Part shown: positions 1-11,612 of the stretch, in pieces
Layout of the letters: each line of letters starts with the position of its first letter
How positions within the stretch are numbered: position 1 is the first letter of the stretch
Assembly (NCBI RefSeq): GCF_009730915.1
Contig: NC_052489.1
Span: 2,011,622-2,075,621 of the forward strand
From: Dioscorea cayenensis subsp. rotundata
Taxonomy: Eukaryota > Streptophyta > Magnoliopsida > Dioscoreales > Dioscoreaceae
Length of the DNA: 64,000 bases
Direction of reading: 5' to 3'
Made by a program: the position numbers and the translations under genes
Notes under the pieces: model-generated
Databases searched by the model: none
Seen by the model: the letters and a program-made list of their open reading frames with translations, nothing else
Told to the model about the DNA's origin: nothing

Positions 1-85
1 ATATATAAGCATATATTTTATGACTTTATAAAAAAAATGTAAATATAAATTTAATAATGGTTCCTATTAACTGGATTCGGTTCTT

Positions 86-791
86 GGGGGTGTTTGGATG
101 TCAAGATTGGAGTGTGAGTGAGACAGAATTGGATGTAACCCCTTGTTTGAGTATACATCAATGGGAGTGATGGGGGATTATTGAGGGAGTGAGACTCACC
201 CATGTGAGTGAGTCTCACTCACCACACAATTGGGGGGATTGTGGAGGGATTGGGCAACTTTAATATGAAAATAACTAATATGCCCATATATATATATATA
301 TATATATCATGTTTTACAAGGTCTTTTTAATTGTTTTGATTTATTACATTGTTGTTCTTGTGCAAAAGAAATAATTGTTATAGTTAACTTCTTTTATTTT
401 AATTATTTTTAATTTAATTTGTAATTAATAGCATTAGTTAATAGCTAATTAATGATATTATTACTTAAATCCAAAAAATTAGAATGAAATTATAGTATTA
501 TAAAGTTAAATATTTATTTTTGATAATTAATTATTTACATTTTTTAAATATTTTTAAAAGATATAATTAAAAATAACTCATTATTATATATACAATAGTA
601 TTTGTTTTGCATAAAGGGCATAAGTGTCATTTTATCATATTTACTTTATTTACTTTTCTCATTCCCAATAAATTATACTCTTCAAACCTTATCAACTAAA
701 CACATTCTTTATTCTCACTTTTACTCCACTCCCCCTCATGCCACTCCTACACATTCCTCCCTAAATCCACTCCTGACAACCAAACGCCCCC
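86..791. mobile_element. Tourist-like (PIF/Harbinger-type) non-autonomous DNA element
   Basis: The ends are inverted: GGGGGTGTTTGGATGTCA on the left pairs with the reverse complement of the right end, GGGGGCGTTTGGTTGTCA. The similarity continues inward, with AGGAGTGG-type motifs on both sides. The interior is AT-rich with a TA microsatellite near 285-307 and no coding potential. The flanks share only TT, so the target duplication is not clean. The GGGG-GTTTGG termini are typical of Tourist-like MITEs. Confidence 0.7.
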
Positions 792-1340
792 TTAAAAGTT
801 GATAGTATTAATTAATATTAAATTTGATTTTATATATATATATATATATATATGAATATTTATGCTTTTATATGTTTGAGAATTCATAGGAACATAATTT
901 TTTATTTTTAAAAATTTGAAAGTACAAAATTTAATTATAATATATGTATATATAAACATGGTTCCTTTTAAGGTTTGAACTCAAGACCCATTTTTTTTTT
1001 AGTATATAAAGTACTCGAATGAATTAAGCTAAAAAAAATTACCAATTTAATTGACCAAAAATAAATAAGTATTGTTTGTAAACCTGGTTTTCTTATAAAA
1101 CCGCACTTGATTTTCTAGGTAAGGTCTTATTGAACTAGGTCCAATTGATAGAGTCAAACCGGGTTTCTGAATACTAGGTTTAACAGTTTAACCTGTCCAG
1201 CCATGCACAAACCATGCCAGTATAACTATATTGATACGGAAAACCATAAATAATAATTTTGAAAATTATTAAAATAAAATTTAAAATAAAAATAATGTTT
1301 TTATAACTCAGCTTTATTTATTATGAAAGTTTTTACTTTT
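792..1340. other. AT-rich intergenic sequence
   Basis: It holds a TA microsatellite at about 832-852 and no credible coding sequence. Around 965-1000 there is a short tRNA-B-box-like string (AGGTTTGAACTCAAGACCC) that could be a SINE remnant. If the hydroxylase-like exon at 1565-1783 belongs to a gene, this stretch is part of its intron. Confidence 0.5.
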
Positions 1341-1435
1341 ATAAGTTGAAAAATATCAAATCTCCAAAAGTGTTATTTTAGATATATATAAGTATCTAAA
1401 ATAACACTTTTGGAGATTTGATATTTTTAACTTAT
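1341..1435. repeat. Near-perfect long inverted repeat (hairpin)
   Basis: The two arms, about 1341-1384 and 1393-1435, are reverse complements over roughly 40 bases with an 8-base loop. The core AAATCTCCAAAAGTGTTATT recurs inverted in the other arm. The transcript would fold into one long stem. It lies just downstream, on the minus strand, of the hydroxylase-like exon. It could be a tiny MITE or a fold-back small-RNA source. Confidence 0.8.
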
Positions 1436-1564
1436 ATATATATAAGCCACACAACAACAAAAATCTATTCATCATGCGCATGTGTCAAGATTATAAATGA
1501 TTTTTTTTTTTTTTTTTTTGCAAAAGAGATTATAAATGAAAATTATAAGTCTGTTATATAATAC

Positions 1565-1783
1565 CTTTGCGGCCATGTAGTGAACTGCTATTTGAATGAC
1601 ATGTTGGATTAAGACTCCTTTGATCACTGCTCTTTTGGATACAGTGTTGTTCTTCTCTTCATCACCTTTTGGGTGTAAACGGTACTGTGTGAGATATGTT
1701 CCTAATAACCCGTATATCCCAGCGAACACCCAGTGCACCACTGTCGGAATGATTGCGCTCAACATCTCTTCAGAAATCTCCAT
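1565..1783 (-). CDS. Sphinganine C4-hydroxylase-like, first exon only (divergent paralogue)
   Basis: This 73-codon exon starts with ATG at 1783 and ends in phase 0 at a GT donor (AAAG|GTATTA). It aligns with exon 1 of the intact SBH at 22-24 kb: the PTVVHWVFAGIYGLL stretch matches PIVVYWLYAGMYQLL, then YRLHPKGDEEKN, then KGVLIQ. The splice phase and position are the same. Such exons encode the N-terminal membrane part of an ER di-iron hydroxylase that makes phytosphingosine. No histidine-box exon follows between 1 and 1564, so exon 2 is either left of the window or lost. A TATA-like box at 1971-1980 suggests a genuine 5' end. The sequence is quite diverged, so this may be a decaying copy. Confidence 0.7.
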
Positions 1784-1970
1784 TTATATATTTCTGTTGA
1801 TCAAGCTCTCTGCAAATAAGAATAAGTATGTCAACTCAAACAACTGTGATGATTAAAATCATGTTGCTAGTTTAAGAACTACACTATTGCGTACAAACCT
1901 CTTTATTTTTTCCAAAGATAACAAGAGACTGATCAAAAAGTGTAGATGAGAAATGTGATAATAAAGCTGC

Positions 1971-1980
1971 GCTTTTATAG
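1971..1980 (-). promoter_or_regulatory. TATA box of the hydroxylase-like exon
   Basis: On the minus strand this reads CTATAAAAGC, about 190 bases before the ATG at 1783. The position is plausible for a plant promoter with a 150-base leader. This is inferred from motif and spacing only. Confidence 0.4.
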
Positions 1981-3510
1981 TATTATTGGATTTAGAAGGC
2001 AGACATATACACGCACACGTAAAGCAAGTTGAATATTCAACGGATGAATGATTCAAAGACGACGTGGCGAATGGTCTTTGCCGGTTAATTAAGTTGCAAC
2101 TTGCAAGGGTAGGTAATGTATGAGGATGTCTAGCTTGGATAAATTTTGTGATGACTATATTTAATTAAATATCCTGCTGACACTCAAATTGAAATATTGG
2201 TGGGTATTTAATATTGTTCTTATAATGTAGGAATAATATGTGGACACATTTATGTGCAAGTTAGATTTTTGGTAAATGATTAATGTATATGGTCACCAAT
2301 ATATATAAATTTCCTAATGACTGGCAGGTTTTCCGCGCGGGGTAGAACCAGTCACAAGGACATTGACGTTGCAGAATAAATTATTAAAAATTGAATAGGT
2401 CCCGCTATCTAGCTACATTTCTTGCAGCTGTATTTCAAAATATGTCTGACCGATCCTCCTGTTCACATGAAGGCCATTAATCGCTCATAAACAAGAATAT
2501 AATTTTTAATAAAAAGAAATATATACATTATATATATAGCTGACCGATCCTCCCTCTTGCTATTATATTTTTTTAAGAAAAATATAAGAGTTTTTAGAAG
2601 ATAAACATATACAGAGATACATTAGTTGCAAGATTTACCGTCCTCCTAAGAATAAATACCCATATCATTTATTTTTTTAAAAATATAACACATTTTATAG
2701 GGGACCACCTAGATTTATTCAAAATAGTACTGTAAATCTAGATCCGAGAATAATTGAGAAACAATACTACTACATTGATCCTACATTATTATTATAATGC
2801 GTTAACCGCCGGTTTTGACCTTGAGCTTTGCCACCCATAGTCTAATGATTTACCACTTGGCTAATTACCGGTGGTTGACCTCTTGCTATTACATTTGATC
2901 ATGATAAAAGGAATTGATCATGACAACGGGTAATTTTCAATGTTTCATTAATTAATTGGTTTTAGAAATGGATTACATGATAAATGTTACACTTTAGTCT
3001 CAACAAAATTATATGACTACAGTGAAATTAAATGGGTTTCATAAGAATACAGTGACATCGGACAACTACTAAATTTTAAATATTTATTTGTAAATGGAAT
3101 CATCTTAAGGAATAATAAACGCCAAAAAAAGAATCAATTATACATAAGATAGCGAATATACATGGTTATTTTGATTAATTAGTCAAATTATCAATACTCC
3201 TCTAAGAATACATGCATCTCAAAATATGCATCATATTGCCAGTAAATTTACTTGTTTGCTCAATAAGTTTATAATTTATATTTTATAGATATTTTTTTTT
3301 TTGATAAATATTTTATAGATATTTAGTTACTAGTAAAGGATAAATTGAGTACTCTTAAATTGAAAGTCTTTCTTGAGTAGGATAGGTTGCGCTTGAGAAC
3401 TTTGACCTTTTGCTCCTTTATGATGAAAGTTATTATAAAGACTTGCATGAACTTTGAATTTTTTATTTCACATTGACGAATCTAAGGCATACTTTGATTT
3501 TTATTAAGAT

Positions 3511-3549
<39 letters not shown>

Positions 3550-4180
3550 TTTTTGAATGATCATCATCGTGACATTTAAGGCTTATGTACTCCAATTATA
3601 TACATATATTGGCGAAGCACCTTGCGTTGCTTCCTTGTAAATGTTTATTTTTTTATTTTTAAAACAGGCGATAAATGTTCTTCACTTAAAGATTTGTTAA
3701 AAGACGTAGATACAGAAATGCACTAAATACGGTGATTTATAAATTTTTTAGAGACTTATTAACTAGATCAGGTACCACATACAAGAGGCAACCTCTACAT
3801 ACACACCTAAAAAATTTACAAGAAATATATAGAACTAATGAGTACTCTTAGAGGCAATTAAAGACATGTAGCTACAGTGGCAATTAAATTTACCACTAAA
3901 TCCTCATACCATAATTCTCTTAGAGGTAATTAAAGACATGTAGCTACAATGGCATATTTATCTACTGTTATATGACTTTATTGTGATGGATAAATTTGTT
4001 GTTGTAGATGCTGATGAGTGCTTGAATGAATATATTTGATTATTATTCTTTATAGCAATTTGCATGTAATTGTTGAATATATGATTGAATTTGGTACTTA
4101 ATTTGCTTCTATATATGTCATATTCAAGCTAGAATGATAACATATAGATAAAGAGGAATACCTTTGAGGTGATTTGAGCA
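1981..4180. other. Gene-free AT-rich intergenic region
   Basis: No coding sequence is supported. It contains a possible degraded tRNA-derived SINE on the minus strand near 2805-2885, with an A-box-like TTAGCCAAGTGGT and a weak B-box-like AGGTCAAAACC. There is a TTTA/ATTT microsatellite at about 3507-3553. A direct repeat of about 40 bases (TTAGAGG-AATTAAAGACATG) sits at about 3847 and again at about 3918. Confidence 0.5.
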
Positions 4181-4184
4181 AAAT

Positions 4185-6623
4185 TTGGAAACAACACAGA
4201 GATTTCAGAGTGACTTACGGTCAGGCTTACGAGTGCTATTACGGGTGAGTACTATAGCAAAACACTATTATGGAAACTATTACGGGCATAACTCCCAACC
4301 CAAGAAGATTACGGGCACTGTTACGACCGTAAGCATTGGACCTCAAGGGCTTCTTACTACCGTAAGAGCCCCCAATTTATGAGTAATAAAAGCCCAGAAA
4401 CTAGCGTTTTGGCGAGATCTTCTCTACTCTTCAATTGGTCGCCCTTTGGGCGACAATTTGGGGAGCTTCCATTGCATATCTAATCTGAGGGTAGAAAGCA
4501 AGAGGGGGAGATTAGATGAAGGGAAGTGTTTAATAACCGGACAAGTCGATGAACCGGTTTGCCAACCGGTTTGTGGTTCAACCGGTCTAACCAGTTCGAC
4601 CGGCGGTTTAACAACTTCTCTTTTTTTATTTATTTTAAAATAAATAACCTTTCAAAAAAATATCTTAAAATTATTAAAATAACCAGAAAATTCAGAAAAA
4701 CAATGGGGAAAATAAAATTTATTAAAAATCAAACTTTTTTTCATTGATTTCTAATGAAAAAATTAGAGAAGATACAGAATCAAGGATTTAAAATTTTAAA
4801 TCTTTGCCTTGGATGTTGGTTTTGATTATAAAAGCAATTATTAAATTCTTGCTGCAAGCTGTAGTGATGATCTCAATGAGTACAGGAAGCCCTTTCTCAG
4901 CCTCGCATAGCCATCTTCGGTTGAGCAGAAAGTGTCCAATAGCATACAAAGGGATGAAAGGATCTGCAAAGCAACTGCAACCCGACCCGAAGGACACCCG
5001 AAGGAGATGAAGGGATGATGGGCAAGATCCGGTAGAGGCCGTCTGATCGAAAAGGAAGGCGTCTTGGTTTGCGGGTTGACCGGGGCAGAGATTTTGTAGG
5101 AGTCAAAGGTGGGGATGCAAGAGAGGAAAAGAGGGGGAGAGGCAGCGGATGGTTGCGTCTAGGGTTTCGGTGATGGCGAGCCGGCCACGGCCCTTAAGGG
5201 TGTGTTTGACGATGGTCAACCTTCGATGAAGGATGAACCAACTATCATGAGAGTGTGTGTTGTGTTTAACTAGTCTAAGACTTTAAACCTAAATGAAATC
5301 AGTTAATTTTTTTTTTAACTGGTCGGTCCGATCAAACCGGTTCCTGGTCCAAAACCAGTTCAATCAAGATCCGGTTCAAGTTATATAAATGAACCGGACT
5401 GGCGGCCGATTATCAGTTGAACCGATCAGTCTAATCCGGTTTTAAAATCATTGGATGAAGGCTCAAAGCTTTAAGGGAGCCGTTCATGGAGAGATCTCTG
5501 CGGTGATATCAGAGAATCTTCGAAGAACTTCATCCATCGAAGGAGATTGCAAGCTTTGAGGGAGTTTTATTATTCTTTTCATGTATTTTATCTCATTTGG
5601 ATTGGACTATTGCTTGAAGAGTGTACAACAGAAATGTATTTTATATCACTTTGTACACTCATTCGGCATGTATTAAAATTGTATTGTGAAATTCAATACT
5701 AAATTTAGTGTGTTTCACAATCTCAAGATTAGGGCAGCATTTCAAGATGAGAGAGAGCCAAAAGAAGCATTTCAGGCCTCAAATGATGAAGTTGGAGCTC
5801 TCTCGGCATGATTTGAACAAGGATAAGACAAACTGGATGGCTTAAGGACAGCTTAAAGCCAACCTTACGGCCATAAGTCGATTTTTGAGGACCTTGCGAG
5901 CATTCTTAAGCCCGTAAGAGGAATTCAGAGCTAATTTAGAGGACCTTATAGGCAAAACTTACGCTAGTAAGCCAGAGGGGTTTACGACTAAAACTTACGC
6001 CTGTAAAGGGGTTCGTAAGAAGCAGAACAAGTGAAGCTTACTATCCATCATTTACGGCCGTATGTTGGACCTTAACACAAATAGAAGACCTTACGAACGT
6101 GACTTATGGCCGTAAGTGTTATCATAAGGCTCGCTACCATCTTTTGTAGCTCCCTTACGCCCACGTCCTTACGTTAGTAAGCAGCCAGTAAGTAGTCAGG
6201 TATAAATAGAACTTATGAGGATTTTTAAGGGATTAAACACTTTTCTTTTGGGCATTTCTTGGAGGCGAAGATAGTTAAAATAAGAAACGAATCTCCAGCA
6301 CTTAAGGGGTGATTTCAAGGGGATTCGGTTCAACATTCAAGGTGATTGAAGATCGTAGCCATCAAGTTCGCTCACCTTGGAGGCATGCATAGATGCTTTC
6401 CTAGGGCTTCTCCGTTGATCCTTCATCCGCATGATTGAGAAGGCGGTTTTCATGGCTTTTATATTTCCTCATATTATTTATATCTTGGATGCTTGCCCTC
6501 TATTAATGGAGGGCTAATTTGTAGATGTTTGGGTATAGTTGAACTCTAGGATTTATACTTTTGGCATTGGTTGTTAAATTTTTAATGTTTTAATTGTTTT
6601 TTTTAATTGTAATCATTTCTATT
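4185..6623 (+). mobile_element. LTR-derived fossil sequence (Ty3/gypsy-like, tentative), interrupted
   Basis: Two similar segments (about 4185-4522 and about 5720-6240) carry dense palindromic TTACGGCCGTAAG-type motifs. In each, a TATA-like string and a leader follow (TATAAATAG at about 6203). The tail from 6440 to 6620 resembles the untranslated part of plant gypsy LTRs. A TIR element sits inside it at 4523-5453, and the CACTA at 6624 separates it from a likely continuation at 12958. I see no gag-pol coding. It is an old, fragmented copy broken by at least two insertions. The family call rests on general appearance. Confidence 0.45.
4523..5453. mobile_element. Non-autonomous TIR transposon (hAT- or MULE-type), AACCGG-rich
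   Basis: It is flanked by an exact 8-bp duplication GATGAAGG (4515-4522 and 5454-5461), which extends to 9 bp with one mismatch. The ends are imperfect inverted repeats: the left end reads GTTTAATAACCGGAC, and the right end reverse-complemented reads GATTTTAAAACCGGAT. AACCGG blocks follow on both sides. The interior encodes nothing recognisable. It sits inside the LTR-derived sequence and is therefore younger. Confidence 0.7.
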
Positions 6624-8163
6624 CATTACAACAAAATTGATAATTAGTGACAAATTTAATTTTGACATATTGGTTTTTCGTCACAAAAAGAATACATAAC
6701 GTGACGAAATCATTATTTAGTCACTCATTTGTCTTGTTTGAGAATTTTATGTGACGATACTTTAAATTGTCACATGATATTGTTACAAAAGGTTTAGCTC
6801 CAAATGCACTTGTATTTTTAGTGATGGCTTAAATATTAAGTGACAAATATAGTACATCATTAATAAAATATTTCTTTTGTGACAAATTTTAAAATATCTT
6901 TTTTAAAACTAAATTCTATATAATGTCACAAATATTAACATATATTATCAATAACGATTTGGATTTTTTCATGTATCCTAATTTATTTTTATGATACATA
7001 GGTTTGTCACCAAAATATAAGTAATAATGACATTATATTATTGTCACAAGTAAATAACGTATTAAGTGATGACATTGGATAATGTCACTATTTGTTACTA
7101 AATTTAATGACATTAATCATCTCTCACTAATAAATTTTTTGGTAGTCAAATTCTAAATGTCATTCAAAGATAAAAAATATTAAATGACATAACATTCTTT
7201 CATGCTTTACTATTAATATCGGATAAAAATATAACAAAGTTATTTATATAAACTGACATTGATATGAGTAAAGATATAGCTAAAACTTTTTTAGGTGCGT
7301 CACGTAAAACGTCAAAAGGGCAAACACCACTTTTCTTTTATAAATATTTTTATAAAATATAATTTTCGATATCATACATAACTATTTATCGAAGGTTGAA
7401 AGCAAACAGTAGACTTCTCCAAATATTTTTCTAAAGGCATATTTTTATACTATATAAATAACTTTTGCAAGCAAAAAAAAACTCGAGAAAGCAAAACAAT
7501 ATATTTTTTGCAAAAGAATATAAATTTTTTATGCTATATAAACCAATTTAATACCAAAAGGTAAGGGGACAAAAAAAAAAGAAGAAGATTTTCACAAATA
7601 TTTTTTCTTAAAAAATATAATTTTTTAAACTATATATATCATTTTTTAAACTATACATATTGGTTTACATTTTCATTGTGCGAGAGGTTGTTGTAGCATC
7701 CGCATATTAGTTTTATTTCATTTGATTTATTTTAAATTATTTATTTTTTATTTGATTTCAAATAACTATCTTTATCTCTTTTTGATTTTTTTTTTAATTT
7801 TAAAAATTTTATTTGACATATTTAATATTATTACTCTTATACATATTACTATCAATAAATTAAATTGAAAATTACTTGCATACCCCTGCAAAGGCATGAA
7901 ATTGCTTAAATACCCCCATAAAAATACTATTTGCTTGCATATCCCCATAAAACTAACTTTTTTACTTATATATCCATGTCATTAGTTACCATTACCCACC
8001 GTTAGGGTTAATGAAATTAACCATAGTTCCAACTTGACCCAACTTAACAAAATTACACAATTATCCTTAACATCATCTAACCTACGCCATCTAAAAAAAA
8101 TTCTCAAACTTCTCAACCATTCAGCCGCCATTTTTTGAGGTTCCCTTCTCACCAATCCCTTCA

Positions 8164-8452
8164 AGCCACGTCATCTCATTCGTCAACTCTTTCAAATCGG
8201 CGTCAGAGACATCTATGCCATCCTTGGAGGTTTCAACATAACTCTACTGAAACATATCAAACCAGTTACACCCGACGCCGTGGCATCTGCGCATGGGCCA
8301 TTACCTTCACCGCTTGAGGTCTCAACGTGATCAACGCCGTCGCCGGAACTTATTCAGAGAACCTCCCAATTGTGTTCATGGTCGGCGGGCCAAACACCAA
8401 CGACTACTGTACTAATTGGATCCTCCACCATACTATTGGATTAGTGGATTTT
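8164..8452 (+). pseudogene. PDC: Pyruvate decarboxylase fragment captured by the MULE
   Basis: Frames of this stretch read like the N-terminal thiamine-enzyme domain of plant pyruvate decarboxylase. RHLIRQLFQIGVRDIYA and GGFNITLLKHI come first, then in a shifted frame SENLPIVFMVGGPNTNDY and WILHHTIGL. The intact enzyme converts pyruvate to acetaldehyde in the cytosol. Between the two blocks about 25 family residues are missing, including the NELNAGYAADGYAR region, and a stop interrupts the second block just before GLNVINA. No start codon or downstream catalytic region is present. This is a dead, partial copy of a host gene. Confidence 0.8.
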
Positions 8453-9048
8453 TATTTTAGTTGATGCTAAAAAAGTTGGTGTTGGATGTAATTTGTTTTA
8501 AAGAATTTTATGGGAAACTTGTTTGTTCAAAAAATTTGATGTCCTTTAGAGAACTTGATGGTAAAAAACTTGATATTGGATGGATGTTCAAAAAAAATTA
8601 TAGGACTTCTTTCTTATAAATTTCATATGTGATTATATTTTCATTAGGTGTATGAAATTATTTATTATATATTGTTATATGTCGTAATTTTTACCTATTT
8701 TTAGGTTGTGTTTGTAAAGAGCATGTGATAATGTAAAAAAAATTTTAGAGATGTTTGTAAAAACTTTCAAAAATATGAATTTATTCAAAAATTCATGGTT
8801 TTTAATAATTTTTAAAAATAATTAAAGCGTATATAAAAAAGTTATATTGGTTATCTATAATTTAAATAATTTAAAGTCTATAAAATATAATAACAAAATT
8901 TGATGGGTATATTAACAAACCCATAATGGTTATTTGTTGAATGAAATGAGTAATATCTACAAAATAAATAAAAAAAATTTAGAGGGTATATAAGCAAACC
9001 CATTTTGGTAATTTGCCCTTATTCCATCCATTGATTTAACACCATTAA

Positions 9049-9967
9049 GGGCCCGTTTGGTGGACATGATAGGATATAGACGGATATGATATGAGGACTT
9101 GATAGGAGTAGGAAAGGATATGGGCATGATAAGCTCATATCCTATTTTATGTTTGGTGCGCACCAGATAAGCCATTGGACATCATTTATTATCCTATTTT
9201 ATGTTTGAAGTGGACTAGATAATGACAGGATATGATATGAATGATATGTAAATAGACAAAATTATCCTTTATAATATAATTATATATTATTTTTCAAAAT
9301 AGACTTTTTTTTTTTAAAAAAAATTCCTTAATGATTTACTTATCGGTATCTTTAAGTGTTTCTATTAAACTATTAACAAAAACCTATAATGCTCACAAAT
9401 ATATAGATCATAATATCACCAACTTGTAAAAATTATACTTCATACCTATTTACTAGAAAAAAAATAACCAAAAATCCATAAATATAGCAAATTAAATACA
9501 TCACATCAAAATCAATTAAAAAAAAATCATCCGATTAGAAAAACTAAAATATGATTACAAACGATATTTAGATAAAAAATAATCTGTTCAAGCACAAGAT
9601 CGACGGAGAAACTCTTCAACCACTTCGGATGCGAAGAAACCCTACTTAGTGAAATTAGCGTGATATTTAGTTGTTGATAAGCTTTTTGTTCCAAGCATCA
9701 AAAGATGGAAAGAAGTCATATAATCAAACCCTAGATGAGTTTAATAAACCATAAATAGGGTAAAAATGTAAGTTTAAAATTCTATCATATCCTACCTGTT
9801 TCTATCCTGACTCCCCCCACAAGATTTAATATCATGTCCCCGGTAGGATAAATTGGGTCAATAGGATAATATTATCATGTCCTATTGGCACACCAAACAA
9901 AAGAAAATAATAGGATATGATAGTCTATCATATCCTATGGCCTTTATCATGTCTACCAAACGAGCCC
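9049..9967. mobile_element. PIF/Harbinger-type (Tourist-like) non-autonomous element
   Basis: It is flanked by TAA on both sides (9046-9048 and 9968-9970). The termini GGGCCCGTTTGGTGGACATGAT and, reverse-complemented, GGGCTCGTTTGGTAGACATGAT are inverted repeats, and GGATATGATA motifs continue inward from both. The TAA duplication and GGGC-GTTTGGT ends fit PIF/Harbinger. No transposase is visible. It interrupts the right arm of the MULE, making it the youngest of the three nested elements. Confidence 0.8.
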
Positions 9968-10645
9968 TAAGAGTCAACTTAACCATAGGGGCATATAAGC
10001 AAATATAATTGATTTATAGGGGTATACAAGCAAATATCATTTTTTTGAGGGTATTTAAGCAAATTCATAATTTTACAGGGGTATGCAAGTAAAAATTCCT
10101 AAATTAAATTATAAGAGCAAATCTTACCATCAACGAGTTAGATAATAATTTTTTTTTTTAAGTTTAAGAAACTAATATATATATATATATATATATACAT
10201 ATATAATTTATTTATTTGATAAGGGCTAAATTGTGAAAGGACTTTAGATTACTGAAGTAATTTTTTATAGATATTAAAGATTTTTTTATAGCTATAATAC
10301 TGATTTAATATTCAAGTTTTATTGGTTTAAATTTGTTAATAATTCTTTTAAAAAATTATTATAAACTTTATTTAAAATGAGATTTTATAAAAATATTTCA
10401 GTTATTTTATTAAATTTTAACGAATTTTAATTCAATAAAAAGATATATCCTATAAAAAAAATTGAATAATTTTAATTTATCTAAATTTAATTTAAATTTT
10501 ATAAAAAATTTAAAAAAATTTATATAAATCTCTCTTTCAATCTCTATTCTTTCTCAATCTTTCTTTTTCTTTCTCATTGCCACTAAGCTACACTATCTTT
10601 CTTCTTCTCTTGTTCATAAAAGTTTTTATTCAATTTTGTTGATAT

Positions 10646-11612
10646 TGTTAGTTCCACCAGTATGGTTTGTGAGTTTAGAGAACACTCAAACTTTTATAAA
10701 AATTTTATACAAATTAAATAAAAAGGAGATTCACAAGATTGGTAACCCAGTTCTGTATCAATTTGCCTACATTTGGGGTGAAGCTCGAAGATAAACAATC
10801 CACTGAAAGAGGTGAAAATACATTAGTACAAACACTTTGTCACTCACTCTAACAAATAAAGATCACTACCTTCTCTAAATTGTCTAGTGCCAACACACTC
10901 TCCTCCTCAAGTGTCACACCCAATCTCAGAGCAATATATAGATATCTCAACATCCCAAATATAGTTTATACCTCTTTTACAATCTTGCGGCTAGTAACTT
11001 TAAAACTTTTCAAAATTAATTGTTGCAACTCCTGTTGTAACATAACTTGCAACATGACTTTGACTGCTGACTTGACTGAGTTCTGGTTACGTTGCGAACG
11101 ACCTTAAAACACATCAACAACCCAGTCATGCTTAGTCCGAGTCAATGTAGCCCAATCTCCCATTCCCAACAACCGGCAACTAGTCTACCTCCTCAGTTCC
11201 TCACCACACAGTCCCCTCGCAAAGGGCGCATGACTTTGTGTGTCTTCATGAGATTATCCAAACATGATCTTCAATTCAACCAAATTTGGCCTTCAAATCT
11301 TCCCAAGGATAGATCTTCAATCAATCATGACAATCATACCAACAATAGGTATCTCTTCAATTAAGCTCCATCCATATTTAGTCTCCAATCAAATCTCTTT
11401 AAATATAGTCTTGATATGATCTTGCCTTCAAGTTGTAACACATACTAAAAATAGCTCCACCAAGATCTCCCAAGATATTTGCCTCCAAGCCAAAAACTCC
11501 TTGCCATGTCACCATGCCTTGCCATGTCATCAATTATGCCACATCACAAAGGTTGTCATGTCACCTTGTCTTGGTGTCAAATTATGCCAATTAAAGTGCA
11601 TTTGCACTAACA
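10646..11612. mobile_element. Solo LTR (fossil; Copia-like guess)
   Basis: This 967-bp block begins TGTTAG and ends CTAACA, the inverted dinucleotide-type ends of an LTR. It is flanked by GATAT and TATAT, a 5-bp duplication with one difference. No internal retroelement sequence or second LTR is present, so it looks like the product of recombination between two LTRs. The Copia assignment is only by general look. It lies within the CACTA element and is younger than it. Confidence 0.65.

Larger units (their letters stand above)
7866..10100. mobile_element. Pack-MULE (Mutator-like element carrying a gene fragment)
   Basis: It is flanked by an exact 9-bp duplication AAATTAAAT (7857-7865 and 10101-10109), diagnostic for Mutator-like elements. 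Its terminal inverted repeats exceed 100 bases. They are built from lines such as TTACTTGCATACCCCTG and TTGCTTAAATACCC, which recur inverted at 9985-10100. No transposase is present. Internally it contains a pyruvate decarboxylase fragment. Its right arm is split by a Harbinger-like element (9049-9967). Confidence 0.85.
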
